This document shows positions 1 to 11,375 of a DNA stretch of 34,289 nt, piece by piece. Position 1 is the first letter of the stretch. Each line of letters begins with the position of its first letter. This DNA comes from Fragilaria crotonensis (lineage: Eukaryota; Bacillariophyta; Fragilariophyceae; Fragilariales; Fragilariaceae), in the NCBI GenBank assembly GCA_022925895.1, contig JAKSYS010000663.1, positions 1 to 34,289 on the forward strand, written 5' to 3'. The translations under genes were made by a program, and so were the position numbers. The notes under the pieces were generated by a model that ran no database searches, was not told the origin of the DNA, and worked only from the letters and a program-made list of their open reading frames with translations.

Positions 1-1944
1 CCTTCCAAATCGATGATTGTTATCCCTATTCGTTTCAGATTCTCCAGCACAAACCCCAGTAAATGGAGGAATCTTGAGACCACAAAGGAAAAACTCGACA
101 AACATGATGTTACTGTCTCGTTCTCCAATTGCACAAGTATCAGCGGAAAATTGGTTGTTGCCGGCTATATTCTACTCAAAGCTCCTATGACAACGCACCG
201 TCTTAGGTATCTGCAGAGTCTTCGACTGATGTTACCACAATCTACGTCCCCTTTGACATTCTCCTCCATAAACGTACTCCCTGGACCAACAAATTCCACA
301 CCTGGCGGTACAGTGTGGCAACAAGAATGTTCATGCTCTCAGCGAAGCATTAGCTTCTATTTTAACTGGTGAAAGCTCGGCTCTCTACATCCCTCGGTTT
401 GCCTTTTCCCAGATGACGGACTCAGAAGCGCACGCTTTGTTCCAAACCCACGACGAGTATGTTAAATCCCTTCGTTGGCTACCCTCTCTCTCTTCTCTCG
501 AATTTGGACCGACCTCGCAAAGAGTACCAACCAGATGGAAGTTTCATTGAACGCACCACCCGAGAATGGGCTAGGAGCATCAAAGATCTTGACGGGAAAT
601 CATCTGCTCAGTGTGACGTTGTTAATGGTGGTCTGGACCAATTGCCATACCTCTTGTTTACACCACCATACACCGAAGCTGCAACCTTGGCCCTAGAAGA
701 CTACCGCAGACGTCTTTATCCGTTCACGCAGCGCGAAGCTCAATTCCGCGAAAACGTCGGTCCTCCTCCCTACATCCAATTCAGCAAAAGTGTTATTGCA
801 AACTTGGATTTCATCAAACGTTTATCGGCAACCAAACATTCGTCCTCACCTCTCCTACATCCAAAGATTCGGAAGTGGAACAATGTTCGGTCACCACCGG
901 AATCTGGTATTACAGATTCATCGTCCGTTAGTCAGATCACGCGTCCTCTTACTTCCGCTGAATCACTCCGCCAACAATACAGTCAACGACGTCACAAATC
1001 GGATTCTTCTGGCGACCAGCAGTCTGATGATTCTTCCACTGCAGGATCAACGGTTACTTCTCCTTCAAAGTTGAGCGATGGCCGCATGTCCACCAGTTCT
1101 GCTAAGCTAAGAGAACTTGATGTTGCCATCCAACGGCAAAAGAAAACCAATGAAAAGCAGGATGCCAAAAATTCTGAGCGGCTTTCCCATATCGAACGGA
1201 AACTCCATCGGATCGACGATATCGATACCAAATTGGATGAAGTACAAACGGATTTTGGGCAAAGGCTAACTATTTTCGAGTCTCGCATGGTTGAAACGGT
1301 AAAGGGTCACATCGAGTCCTCACATCACAACATGGAAAACATGAATACAAGCCTTGAGAAACTGATGCTTGTTGTCAATCGCCTGTTGACACACAGTGGA
1401 AATCCCAGCAACAACTCTACACTGGATCCGATGAGTGTCTCTGACCCGATCGATCCTCGTTGGACACTGGTATTGTCGCTCGCCCTCATACCCATCATCT
1501 CGACGAGGAACAAGTGAATTGTGCATCTCATTCCAACTCCAGCTCCTCGCTCCTCGATGTCTTCCGAATCCCTAAGCGCCATTCAGTCGCCTGAACACAA
1601 ACGCCTTAAGTCAGGTCAGAAGCCATCCAATGACCCTGTCCGTCGCCAGCTCGCCCGGGCCATGGAAGAAGCAAATCAGCCTGTCTCCTCGCCACCAACC
1701 AACTCCTCGCAAGGGTCCCTCGACTCTCGATGAAGCAATGCTACAACTGGAACACATCGCTCAAGCCAATAAGAGCAACACAGCATCATCTGTTGCTGAA
1801 AACGATAACCCTGACCCTGAGAGTCAATACACAGCAAGTCCACCAAATCAAGAAGATAAGGACACAAATGCAACCCCTCTCATCGTCGGGCATCGCAACC
1901 ATAGCAGTCCGAACGCCACGAGTTTCCCGCCGACAGCCCATTGA
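1..1944 (+). pseudogene. LINE ORF1 / gag-like region with coiled coil (broken)
   Basis: The largest intact piece is 352 codons (459-1517). The same protein appears to start further left, passing from one frame (13-372) to another (about 302-470) and then into the 459 frame. After the stop at 1515-1517 it continues to about 1944. The piece from 459 has a conserved-looking front half and then a Ser/Pro-rich stretch. Around residues 215-310 there is a Lys/Glu-rich heptad-like region of the kind that trimerises LINE ORF1 proteins. No CCHC knuckle was seen. By position it should be the RNA-binding protein of the element. The remainder (1521-1944) is a Ser/Pro/Asn-rich linker leading into the endonuclease. 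The function is inferred from position and the coiled coil, since the family itself was not recognised. Confidence 0.6.
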
Positions 1945-2900
1945 TCCTTCTATTCCCCTCGTCCCAGTTTCCCGTTTGCTTTCTATCCTCCACCCGACCC
2001 GGACGCCAACCACGTCATACAAGCATTGACCCGGCACCCTCGGTCTCCTATGGCGATCCAGTGATACAAAAGCCCACCGGATCGATCAGGCTCTTTTTTC
2101 AAAACGTGAAGGGTCTTACCTACACTTCCACCAAAGAAGACTACAACTATTACCTAAAGTGTTTGCAGGGCCTCGATGTGGACATTATGGGATTATCTGA
2201 AACAAATACATGTTGGTCCCATCATCACTTGTCGTCTGATTTCCGCTCAACCTTACGTCGATATGTTCGTCAAAGCAAAACTGTGTTTGGAATGGTCTCT
2301 ACGGACATTGATAAATGTCTACAGTCAGAATCATTCCAATCTGGAGGCAATCTCACGAGTATTCTTGGTTCTCTCGCATCTCGAGTTGATGGTTCGGATA
2401 TTTTGGATGCTACTGGATTGGGTCGATGGAGCGGCGTCAAACTGGCAGGCCCCGATAACAAAAAATTATCCATCATCACTGCGTACAGAGTTTGCTCAGG
2501 CTCTCCACAAACCTCTCCCATTGGAAGTTCGTTTCTTCGGGAATACGAATTTTTCAGAGAACACAACCACCCATCACCAAATCCAAGAAGACTTTTCTTT
2601 GTCGACCTTCAGAAAGTCATCTTGGACCTCCAGGAATCGGGTTACAGTACTATTCTCATGCTTGATGCAAATTCAACTCTGGACGACAAACAGCTCACGG
2701 ATGTACTTGCGAGATGCGGTCTCCAGGATTTACATTCCCATGATCCGCCTCCCTCAACCTTCATTGGTTCGGCTCATCGCCGTATTGATTTCATATTTGG
2801 CTGTGCAGATGCTCGACGGCATGTTATTCGCAGTGGATCTCTGGCGTACAGAGGGACCTCAATCCGACCACCGAAGCTTGTATGTAGATCTTTCTCCGGA
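1941..2900 (+). pseudogene. LINE endonuclease domain (exonuclease/endonuclease/phosphatase fold)
   Basis: From about 2085 the translation shows the ordered motifs of a LINE AP-like endonuclease: FFQNVKGL (N), GLSETNT (catalytic E), MLDANST (D and N), RRIDFIF, and finally SDHRSLYVDL. The last motif is in the next frame, so a one-base shift lies near 2850. This enzyme nicks target DNA to prime reverse transcription. Every catalytic residue I can locate is present, so the break is recent or is a sequencing error. The first 45 or so codons are a low-complexity linker from ORF1. Confidence 0.8.
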
Positions 2901-5900
2901 ATTCATGACAACTCCTCCTTGGCAGTCCATAAATTCCCTGCAATCACGGGATCTTTACACAGGTAATCCAGAAAAGGTTACGACGTACCATAATGCTATG
3001 CTATCTTATTATGCTCAACATCGGATGATAGAACGAATTCAACATCTTTATGATGTACGGGACTCCATGGATCGCGACGAAATTCGTTCGGCACTCATCA
3101 AATGGGACAACGACCAAGGACGGGCCATGGAACTCGGCGAAAGGACTTTACGACGCCCTCCTCAGAAGTGTGCCTGGTCGCCGACATTGCGGAACTCAGC
3201 TATACTACGCAGGTACTGGCTTCTTCGCCTACGAGAGAAACTACGAGACGAAAATTATGCAACGACCTTCTGTCGATGGCAAATGGAAATTCAAACGAAT
3301 GATCCGGCCTTCCGACTCCCATCATTGGGACAGAGCTTATCGATTGATCAGATCCGTTTGTCTTTGAACCGAGCCAACAGGGAATTTCGTCGTCTTCAAA
3401 AACAATCTGTTCCACTCCGGCTACACACCTATCAAGAGCTATGGAGACCTACCAAGAGGATACAAATCCCGCTACCAAAGAGGAGTCAAGACGCAAAGCA
3501 AAGATTGTCCAGACGACTATAACTGGTGAAAGTATCCGACACGTGTTTGGGAATATTCGAAAGATTGTCCGCCCATCAGAGCAGTCTGGGCTCGAAAGTC
3601 ATCGTTCCCTCAACCACTTCGGCCCTGGATATAGACACCTATTCGGCGTATCAAATAACTCAAGACACTCCCAGCGAAGATATCCTGTGGGAAACAATCG
3701 TTACTCGGGAAGAGATAGATCGTCACCTGCTCGAATACAACCGCGACTCATTCAGAGCAGCATCTTCTTCCCCGTGCGGCCATGGGGTCATTCATGATGC
3801 ACTTACGTTTACTAGCCTCTCTCCGGCTTCTGAAGAATTACTCGCTGGAAATGTACCGCCTCACTGGGTTTCTCACGACAATTATCTCCGGGAATTCCTC
3901 GCTTCCTTTGTCATCCCGTCGACGGTTATCAATCATGGCGAAATCCCAACGGATATATCGGAAGATGATGTGCTTCGAGGATTCAAAGCATGGAAGGAGC
4001 GTACGTCAACCTCTCCGTCGGGGCGCCATCTTGGACACTACAAGGCTATTATTCAACACCCTGTACTACTGAAATGTTTCGTGCAGTTTATGAATATCGC
4101 TGTATCCCGTGGCATCGCTATTCCCCCGCTGGTGCCAGGCTACAAATGTCATGATTGAAAAAAGATGTGGGCTCGCCCAAGATACATCGACTACGCATCA
4201 TCCATCTCTTCGAAGCAGATTACAACTTCTTCCTCAAGCTACAGTGGGGCCACAGGCTAGTACGTCATGCCGTCTCGTTGGATCTACTACACGACTCTCA
4301 ACACGGCTCGATACCCCGGCGTACTGCGATGGATCCTATAATGCTCACTCACCTTACCTCAGACTTGTGTAGGATTCTCAAACACGACCTCGCTCGTTTC
4401 GACAATGATGCGTCTGCGTGCTACGATCGAATCATCGTTGCCCTCGGAATGCTCGCGGCTAGAAGGTGCGGTATGCCACGTAACGCCATCCGACTTCACG
4501 CTGAGGCACTCCAATTTATGCAGTATACAGTTAAAACCATTCATGGGATTTCTGAAGCCAACTACCAAGGGACACCATTTGCTCCTCTGTTTGGTACCGG
4601 ACAAGGAAGCGGCGCCTCCAGCTGTCTGGCTTACCCTTGTGGTTCTTCTTCTTCATACCTTCGATCGTCTGATACCTCACAGAATGAATTTTGTACCCGT
4701 TTCTGGCGCGAGGAGGCATTCACGATCCTCTGATGCTTTTGTTGATGACACCTCTGTCGGCTTCACCTCAAGCGACGACACAAGTTTCACTGATCTCATC
4801 GCTCGTCTCGAAGAGACAGCCCAAACCTGGGAGAAGCTTTTATCGCTTTCCGGTGGCAAGTTAAATCTCACTAAGTGCTCATGGTATGTCCTCCGCTGGG
4901 AATGGAAAACGGACGACCAGTCATCAGAAAAATACAACAAGACGATCCCACAATCGCTCTCACCCAGGGTGAGTCTACGACAACAACTACTATCAAGAGG
5001 AACGGTCTGCAGCAATCATCCCGCATGTTGGGCGTATACCTCAACCCGATGGGCGACTTTTCGGATCACCTACACATGTTGAAGAAAAAGGCGGACGACT
5101 TCTCCCGCAGTATTCTTTCCCCGCGACTAACGGAAACAGACGTCGCCATCTTCCACCGATCCATATACATCCCATCTATGCGTTATAGCTTGGCTGCTAT
5201 AGCGGTTGACGAAGAATCTCTGGCGTCTGTACAGACCAATGTCATCAAGTCTATGCTTCAAAAATTCCATCTGAGCAGCACGATTCCGACGTCACTCCGC
5301 CATGGTCCCACAGAACTTGGAGGGTTGGGTCTTTATGACCTACGCACCGAAGCAGGGATAGAAGCTATTAAATTTCTCCGAAACTCCTTGTACAGCGACT
5401 CAGAAGCGGGAAATCTTATACGTCTAAATCTACAATACTCTCAACGAGAGGCCGGAGTTGGATTCTACTTGCTCGAGGAACCGCGGAAACACATATCATA
5501 CTTGACCCCATCGTGGATTTTATCCATTCGCCAATTTCTTGCCAACCACAATATGTCAATTAAAGTGTCAGATATCCACAATGACCAGCTCCAGGGACCG
5601 ACGGATGAATATATAATGAATGCCTCCCATCTCCAGCGCTACAGTCCTGCTCAACAACTCGATCTAAATCTAGTTCGAACTTGGCTCCAAGTTACGACGC
5701 TCGCCGAGATGTCTGATCCAGAGCGTCCGAACCGAATTCTTTTGTCCTATCTTGATGCCAAACGTCCGGATGGGTTTCAAATGTCAGACACATGGCCCCG
5801 CCAACTCCAACCATCCAAAGCTCAGGTCCGCTTGTGGAAACGCTTCATCTCGTCGTCCTTTCTCCGCTACATTCCATACTGGAAGAAAACCCCGGTTTCA

Positions 5901-6050
5901 AAACCTTCACAAACTGCGATGTCCCACGAGCCCAGCACACCTGTCAATGACATGGAGTCTTTCGACGAATATCTCTCTACTGTACTTTCACGAACTGAAC
6001 GACGATTACTCGATGGCTTGGAGCAAATGAGCTCCGACATAAAAATCTGG
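2850..6050 (+). pseudogene. LINE reverse transcriptase (broken)
   Basis: After the endonuclease, a charged linker (about 2850-3519) leads into RT. The motif SGRHLGHYKA (near 4020-4045) is the fingers region of non-LTR RTs, HDSQHGSIP and DNDASACYDRI (near 4290-4430) correspond to RT motif A with its catalytic Asp, GTGQGSGAS (near 4595) is motif B, and FVDDTSVGF (near 4740) is the catalytic FVDD motif C. A long intact stretch (4875-6413) carries the thumb and connection region, with MLGVYLNPMGDFSDH near 5025. There is a stop at 3520-3522 and shifts at about 4140, 4615 and 4870. Its role is target-primed cDNA synthesis. Confidence 0.85.
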
Positions 6051-6059
6051 AGGGCCTTC

Positions 6060-6560
6060 CGTTCGAAAGCTCGGTTACATCTGGCATCCGACGGCGGACT
6101 TGGTGAAATGTCAGCTACCCACGGTTGGGTACTGAGCTCGGGTAAAGAGGTGCTTTATCAATGCTCGGGACCGGTCGACGGTCCCATCGATACAAACTCA
6201 TCGACAAGAAGTGAGCTCGGTGGATGCGCGTCGTCACTATTATTCCTCTCATCTCTCTCGGTTTCTGGGGTATTCGTCACCGTTGTTCGTTCCGTTGGTA
6301 CACTGATAGCACTTCCGCGATCAGCCGTTTTCACAAATTCTGCGGCCGAGGACATCGTCCCACTCGCATGCCCCCCGATTCCGATCTCTTGTCCATTATT
6401 TCATCGCGCCTAAGAGACCTCAAGCGTCCATTTAAACCTCGATGGGTCAAGGCACACCAAGATAACTCTATGGCGTACGATAGGTTGCCTTTGTCCGCTC
6501 GTTTAAATATTGATGCAGACTTTCTCGCAACTCGATATCGACAACATGGCCGCCTTCGCG
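6060..6560 (+). pseudogene. LINE RNase H domain (broken)
   Basis: Downstream of the RT, the acidic residues of RNase H appear in order: ASDGG (Asp near 6090), TRSELGG (Glu near 6213), WYTDSTSA (Asp near 6300) and then VKAHQD followed by NIDADFLA (His and the final Asp, 6450-6530). The first two motifs are in one frame and the last three in another, with a one-base shift near 6230. The domain would remove the RNA strand of the RNA-DNA hybrid. An RNase H after the RT is typical of I-like LINEs and rare in L1-like ones. Confidence 0.8.
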
Positions 6561-6829
6561 CGATCGAAACAATCGACCACAGCTCGAATCAACAAGTTTC
6601 GATCTACATAAACGGTATCCCAGTCACGAGTCAATACGATGACTGCATCCGCTTTCATGTCAATGGATATCATCAGCGCCAATATGTTCAACATCGCCAC
6701 GACTGGGACAATAAGACCTGGGATTCAATTGACTTCCACACCTTTGGTAAGCACTTCAAACGCCTTCGACCACATCATCGGGTTCAGCATTTCAAGTTTG
6801 TTCATGATCTACTCCCTTAGGGGCGCCGT

Positions 6830-7554
6830 CACCGCGAGGCCACCATAAAGGATGATTCGTTGAAACTCTGCCTTGCTGCCAAGCCTCAGACGAGACTTCC
6901 TTCCATTTTATTCGGTGCACTTCCAACCCAGTACTGCAGTCCAGTCTTGCTACGTTACGGTCTGACATTGTCACGAGCGACATCCATCCAGTTCGATATC
7001 TCCTGGCTGATGGTTTTTGCCACACGATCCAATCGGAAACACATTATTCTCCCACATTCACCCAATTTCCACTCCACTTCCAAGACCTCATCTCTGACGC
7101 ACTGACCAATCAACGTCAGATCGGGTGGGACAACTCGCTGAAGGGTTATTTTGCCAAGGAATGGGGTCGGATGGCCCAGTATGATATGCATGGCAACGCT
7201 CGAGACATCCGAAAGGGAGAAACACGCATGAAGGAGATTATTAGCGCATTGAGTGCGCATTTTCGACGCCTGTGGATTTCTCGGAACGGAGTACTACACT
7301 CTCCAAACGACGCTATTCTTGCAAGCATTCGATCCGCGGAGTCGGTGGAAATAGAGTACTATCATAGCCGGCCTCACCTACTTCGTACTGGGGACAAACA
7401 CTACTGCGACCGACCTCTATCATCCATCCTGTCGGGCACACCAGCCACGAGGCGTCGATGGTTACGAAAGGTCAAACAATCCTCGGCGGACCTCACTAAA
7501 GATGGTACACGGCAGACCTTGCTTACAAATTTTTTTCGCAGATCGAGTGGTTGA
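6830..7554 (+). pseudogene. LINE C-terminal tail with Cys/His cluster
   Basis: After a stop at 6818-6820, one frame stays open from about 6865 to the stop at 7552-7554. It opens with adjacent cysteines, then ETSFHFIRC, a Cys-Cys...His-x3-Cys arrangement like the zinc-binding tail found after RT/RNase H in many non-LTR elements. The rest (from about 7130) is a basic, helix-rich region ending KVKQSS...NFFRRSSG. I assign it to the element because it continues collinearly and ends just before the 3' boundary. Its specific function is unknown. Confidence 0.6.
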
Positions 7555-7660
7555 GTCACGGTTCAGTCCCAACAATTTGAATTTATTTTGATTTTCTTAT
7601 TCTCGCGGATTCCCGCTGGAACTGGGTACACAGTAGCGGCCTACCGGCCGCTACATGGTG
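7555..7660 (+). other. LINE 3' UTR and junction with older transposase-like DNA
   Basis: This is about 100 bp of non-coding sequence after the LINE stop. It includes a short GC-rich inverted repeat, GCGGCCTACCGGCCGC (about 7635-7650), which could fold into a hairpin as LINE 3' ends often do. The opposite-strand transposase-like reading resumes immediately beyond it. The exact junction cannot be fixed without another copy of either element. Confidence 0.4.
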
Positions 7661-8557
7661 AAAACCCATTAATAATTAGTTCATATTTTATGTAACAGCG
7701 ACCACTGTTGATATCAGAAATATGTGATGATGTCCCCCGAAGGTGCAACAAATGGGTCCTTGGAGTCATCAAATAAGTAATTCTCATCTTGATTGAGTGT
7801 AGGACATGAGAGAAGTGATGCAAACACTTCGCTGGCATCAAAGAATACTACGGAAACTGTCCTCTGCGAATAAGGCAGGTACAATTGCTTCTCTTTTGGA
7901 ATCAATCCATTCATGTTGTACCTTTCGTTCAAATTCTTCATCACCTTTTCACGAGTTGGTTGGCAACCCATCTGGAATACATGACCACTTGCGTTTGATT
8001 TTGCTGCCCAGTTCAGTACCAGGGTAAATGCTTTGAGAGGACAGTTCAGATCGCGTAAGAGTTGCAACAACTCAATTTGGACCTTCTCCTCCCGAGAAAA
8101 ACGTTCGAGACCAAGTGGGTTGGACCGTAGCTTAAAGAGTTTCTCATACAAATCAAAGACACTGTGGTCTGCTTGACATTTCTCCTCTTCACTTTCCAAA
8201 ACATCCTGATCATCAACGCGACCGTAGTTGGAAGCGTCGTCGTTGTCAACGACAAAGTCATCCTCCTCGGATTCATGTCCATCTTTGACACCTAGCTTTT
8301 TTGTGCACCTCTCTGCCACTCTCTTTGACACCACGAGATGAAAATGAGCTCAAATTAAGGCGCCTGTGAGGAGTGCCTTCTTGCAACACCTCATGACTGG
8401 TATTCACGTGACTATTGTTTGAGACGTTGTTGGATGTTGTTGTTGCTGAGTTGTCGTGCGTAGAGTAATGCGATGCACACCATGCATTTTGAGCAAGGTG
8501 GGTGCCAAGCCTCTTGAAAGGCTTCTCGCAACCAACACAAACATCTGATGTCGACAT
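7655..8557 (-). pseudogene. N-terminal fragment of a KDZ/Plavaka-like transposase-type protein
   Basis: On the minus strand, translation from 8557 gives a zinc-finger-like start, CVGCEKPFKRLGTHL (8468-8539 with the following Cys and His), then a low-complexity linker, an acidic stretch and a conserved region containing NCPLKAFTLVLNWAA and VVFFDASEVF. Two frame shifts are visible: one near 8300, and one near 7725 after which the reading ends SDINSGRCY. The Zn finger followed by this module resembles the N-terminal part of large KDZ/Plavaka-type transposases in fungi and diatoms. That assignment is from memory of the family and is moderate. The catalytic core is absent, because the sequence runs into the LINE 3' end. 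It is probably a relic into which the LINE inserted. Confidence 0.5.
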
Positions 8558-9079
8558 GAAAGGTGAAAGACAATGAATGCACAGTGACTAGAAGACAACA
8601 CAATTATTTAGTGAAGAAAAAACATTTTTACGAAGAGAAACACAGCTTGCTGTAACAGCATAAAGTTGTCGCTGTGTACAAAACAAAATCAGAGTGGCAC
8701 CAAATCAAACACAAAAAAAGTTTATCATAACATAAAATGGTTAATTGATCGACAGAAAATGATGTCGTTGGGTTGTTAGTATCATTACATATGGGAGGAA
8801 TCGAACAAAACTTATTCTTTTCATCCAATTAAAGATATTGTTTGTCATAAACAAAACAGTTGCAAATGAGACATTGCTAAGAACACTCCATTATAGTTGC
8901 CGATCAAAAGTCTATAGACAGATATGTTTAGAGTGTCCTAGCATATATGTTGAACAATGACATATCAAGTTGTACATAAGACACTTTGTCCTCGTACATG
9001 CAAATTTAAAGTAAGAATTGACCATAAAATAATACAAAGTCAACATATATGGTATAATCACCACAAAATACTTAACATA
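8558..9079. other. AT-rich spacer, no gene seen
   Basis: This is about 520 bp of AT-rich DNA between the transposase-like fragment and the truncated gypsy element. Only short frames are open and none resembles a protein family. The gypsy reading frame loses resemblance to integrase at about 9118, so the truncation junction lies close to the right edge of this spacer. Confidence 0.5.
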
Positions 9080-10981
9080 TTATGACATACTTACCAAAAC
9101 CCACCTTCTGATGAAGTGTCCATACTTCTTCCTTTGTTTCTTAAATAGTTGACACGTACGACATGTCTTACCGAATGTCTCAACGTGACTACGTAACTTT
9201 GGCCACGTACATGTTTGACGTATCGTTGCCTCAGTGCGTGATTCGCCTGGGTGTGCTAGGTACTCATGATACCAAGCTACTACGCGTTGTTGAAGTTGAA
9301 TGGGAATATATATTTTTCCCTGGTACGTAATGACCTCAACTCCTTCAATCGTTTTGGTATTGAAGTTTTGACTTTTTGATTTCGTACTTCTTTGTTTAAG
9401 TTCGTTATCTAACCGTTGGTATTTAGCGATTAGTGTAGGACTTAACGGAAAGTCCGTTTCTTTGACGTCCGCCTTTGTCATGAAGATGTAAGCCATACTA
9501 TCGTTTGTAGGCTCTGCGGGTAACTTCTCATTGAAGTTTGCATCTAATCGTGACAAGGCATCAGCAATGACGTTCTTTTCTCCTTTTATGTGTAGAAAGG
9601 TAGGTCCAAACTCTTCTATTAGGAGTCTCCATCGTATGATACGATCGGTGGACATTTTCTGATATAGGAGATTCTTATGATCTGTATGTACTATCAGTTT
9701 TTGACCTAATAGTATATTTTTGAATTCCTTAAGTGTTTCTACTATGGATAACAGCTCTTGTTCACCAGTCGTGTAACGTTTTTGAGCGCTGTTGAGTTTC
9801 CTACTGTAGAAAGCTAACGGACGGTCATTTTGCATTATGACTGCTCCCAGTTGATAATCACTGGAGTCCGTATAAATGTGAAAGTCTTTTGAGAAGTCAG
9901 GATAAGCCAGTAATGTCTCTCGACTAATTATGGCCTTAATGTCTTCAAATGCTTTCTGTTCTTTATCATGCCAAATAAATTTAGCTTTGGCAGAACACAG
10001 CGCCGTAAGCGGTGCTAGTATGTGACTTCTACGTCGCCACATGTCACGGTAGTAGTTGATCATACCTAAGAAACGTCTTAACTGCCGTTTGGTAGTTGGT
10101 GGTGTCAGCCGCATAATCGCTTCCACTTTCTTAGGTTGAGGTTGGATACCGCGACGAGTAATCCAATAGCCTAAGTAATCAATCTCGGTCACAGCGAACG
10201 AGGATTTACGAAGGTTAACGGCAAAGCCAACATCAGTTAGGCGTTGCAACACGAGTTCAACATGCTGAAGATGGTCCTCGTAGGAACCTGCTGTTGTAAT
10301 CAGTATGTCATCTAAGTACGCACGCACATTAGGCAAATCACCCATAATATCGTTAATTATGGCCTGAAAGATGTCAGGACTGCCATTCAAGCCCATAGAT
10401 AGGCGACAGTAGCGATATTTGCCCCAGGGTACAATCATCGTACATAGATAGCTGGATTCTTTATCCAGTACAATATGGTAGTAGCCCATACTTAAGTCCA
10501 GAGCCGTTGCCCAATTAAACCCTTCAAGTTTCTGAAGAAGGTCTGCAATCTTGGGTAACGGGTATGGTTTACGTTTTATGTACCTATTAAGTACACGAAA
10601 GTCCGTTAGGACTCGAACGTCACCAGTCTTTTTAGGCTGTATGAACGTTGGTGCCGCCCATTCGGGAGTCATTGCACTTCGTTAAAACTCCTATGTCACA
10701 TAGGCGTTGAATTTCTTTCTTTGTTGTTTCCTCGTAGCATTTTGGTACAGGGAACGGACGAGCGTGATACGGCTTCTCATCCTTACTTAAGGGCCGTAGT
10801 TCGAGATGTACAGGCGGTACATTAAGTACGCCCAGTCCTCCACGAAACAACTTCGGGTACTTTCGTAGCGAACGTACGAGTTGTTCTTGTTGATCGTTAT
10901 GTAGGTGCGTATCCATGTGTGCGTAGTCATCTAGATCTAACGCACTATAGTCTGCATCCAGTATACGTTTCTGCCTTGCTT
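9080..10981 (-). pseudogene. Gypsy reverse transcriptase, RNase H and integrase zinc domain (truncated)
   Basis: Reading starts beside the solo LTR (about 10981) with ILDADY and the RT N-terminus (10916 on: LFRGGLG, KPYHARPFPVP). It shifts frame near 10665 and then stays open for 530 codons (10672-9080). Landmarks in that stretch, by residue, are TDFRVLN at 23-29, LDLSMGYYHI at 58-67 (catalytic Asp), YLDD at 119-122, RNase H acidic residues at YTDSS (268-271), TTGEQEL, TDHKN (330-334) and IADALSR (369-375), then integrase HHCC with His469, His474, Cys504 and Cys507. After residue 518 the resemblance ends and a stop follows, so the DDE catalytic core is gone. The long intact frame suggests a fairly young copy. 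Confidence 0.88.
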
Positions 10982-10986
10982 CTGCT
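10982..10986. repeat. Target-site duplication, left copy (CTGCT)
   Basis: CTGCT directly precedes the TG of the solo LTR and matches the five bases after its terminal CA. Five-base duplications are usual for Ty3/gypsy integrases. Confidence 0.85.
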
Positions 10987-11370
10987 TGCCCTACGCGCGA
11001 AGTAATCAGTTTTATTTTGGAGGCTAATTTGTAGCTAGTTTTAAAGGATTAATAGTTGCACCTTATTAAAAGTTATGAGACTAGTTTTTAAAACAAGAGA
11101 GCAGTCCCATTCTTGGTGGGATTGGACTGTTCTCTTTTCTTCATCTAGGAGACTCAGTGAGTCTCCAAGAGATGTCAAACAGTTCTCATTTTACTGTTGT
11201 ACGGTTGTACTGTTGTACAGGATCAGTGTTCTATTGTTGCACTGTACTATGGTATTACTAGTCTACCGGTATATCCAAGTACTATACATGGCCATTGTAT
11301 TGTAGTACTGGATACTAGTAATATAGTATACTGTATCGCACTACGCTAAGGGCACGTGCGGTGTACTGCA
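10987..11370 (-). repeat. Solo LTR (384 bp) inserted inside pol
   Basis: This begins TGCCC and ends TGCA, is about 97% identical to the 5' LTR at 13156-13540 and has the same orientation. It is flanked on both sides by CTGCT, a 5-bp target-site duplication, and sits between protease and reverse transcriptase. The reading phase of pol is the same on its two sides, so the host pol was continuous before insertion. It is best explained as a full copy of the same family that inserted and then recombined to a single LTR. Confidence 0.9.
11148..11166. repeat. Perfect 9-bp inverted repeat inside the LTR
   Basis: GGAGACTCA and TGAGTCTCC are exact reverse complements separated by one G. The 5' LTR copy has one mismatch in the right arm. 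Just upstream (about 11097-11136) a longer imperfect hairpin pairs GAGAGCAGTCC with GGACTGTTCTC around GGTGGGATT. They may be RNA structures of the LTR transcript. Confidence 0.7.
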
Positions 11371-11375
11371 CTGCT
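11371..11375. repeat. Target-site duplication, right copy (CTGCT)
   Basis: CTGCT directly follows the CA end of the solo LTR and is identical to 10982-10986. Confidence 0.85.

Larger units (their letters stand above)
1..7650 (+). mobile_element. Non-LTR (LINE-type) retrotransposon, 5' end outside window, degenerate
   Basis: Consecutive plus-strand coding segments give, in order, a coiled-coil ORF1 region, an AP-type endonuclease, a reverse transcriptase with an FVDD active site, an RNase H and a C-terminal Cys/His tail ending in a stop at 7554. This is the layout of LINE elements that carry RNase H (I-like group). No LTRs flank it. Reading moves through all three frames, with shifts near 300, 460, 1720, 2850, 4140, 4615, 4870, 6230 and 6830 and a stop at 3520-3522, so it cannot make its proteins as written. 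The 5' end lies before base 1. The 3' end is placed near 7650 because the transposase-like remnant on the opposite strand resumes there. No poly(A) tail is visible. Confidence 0.85.
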
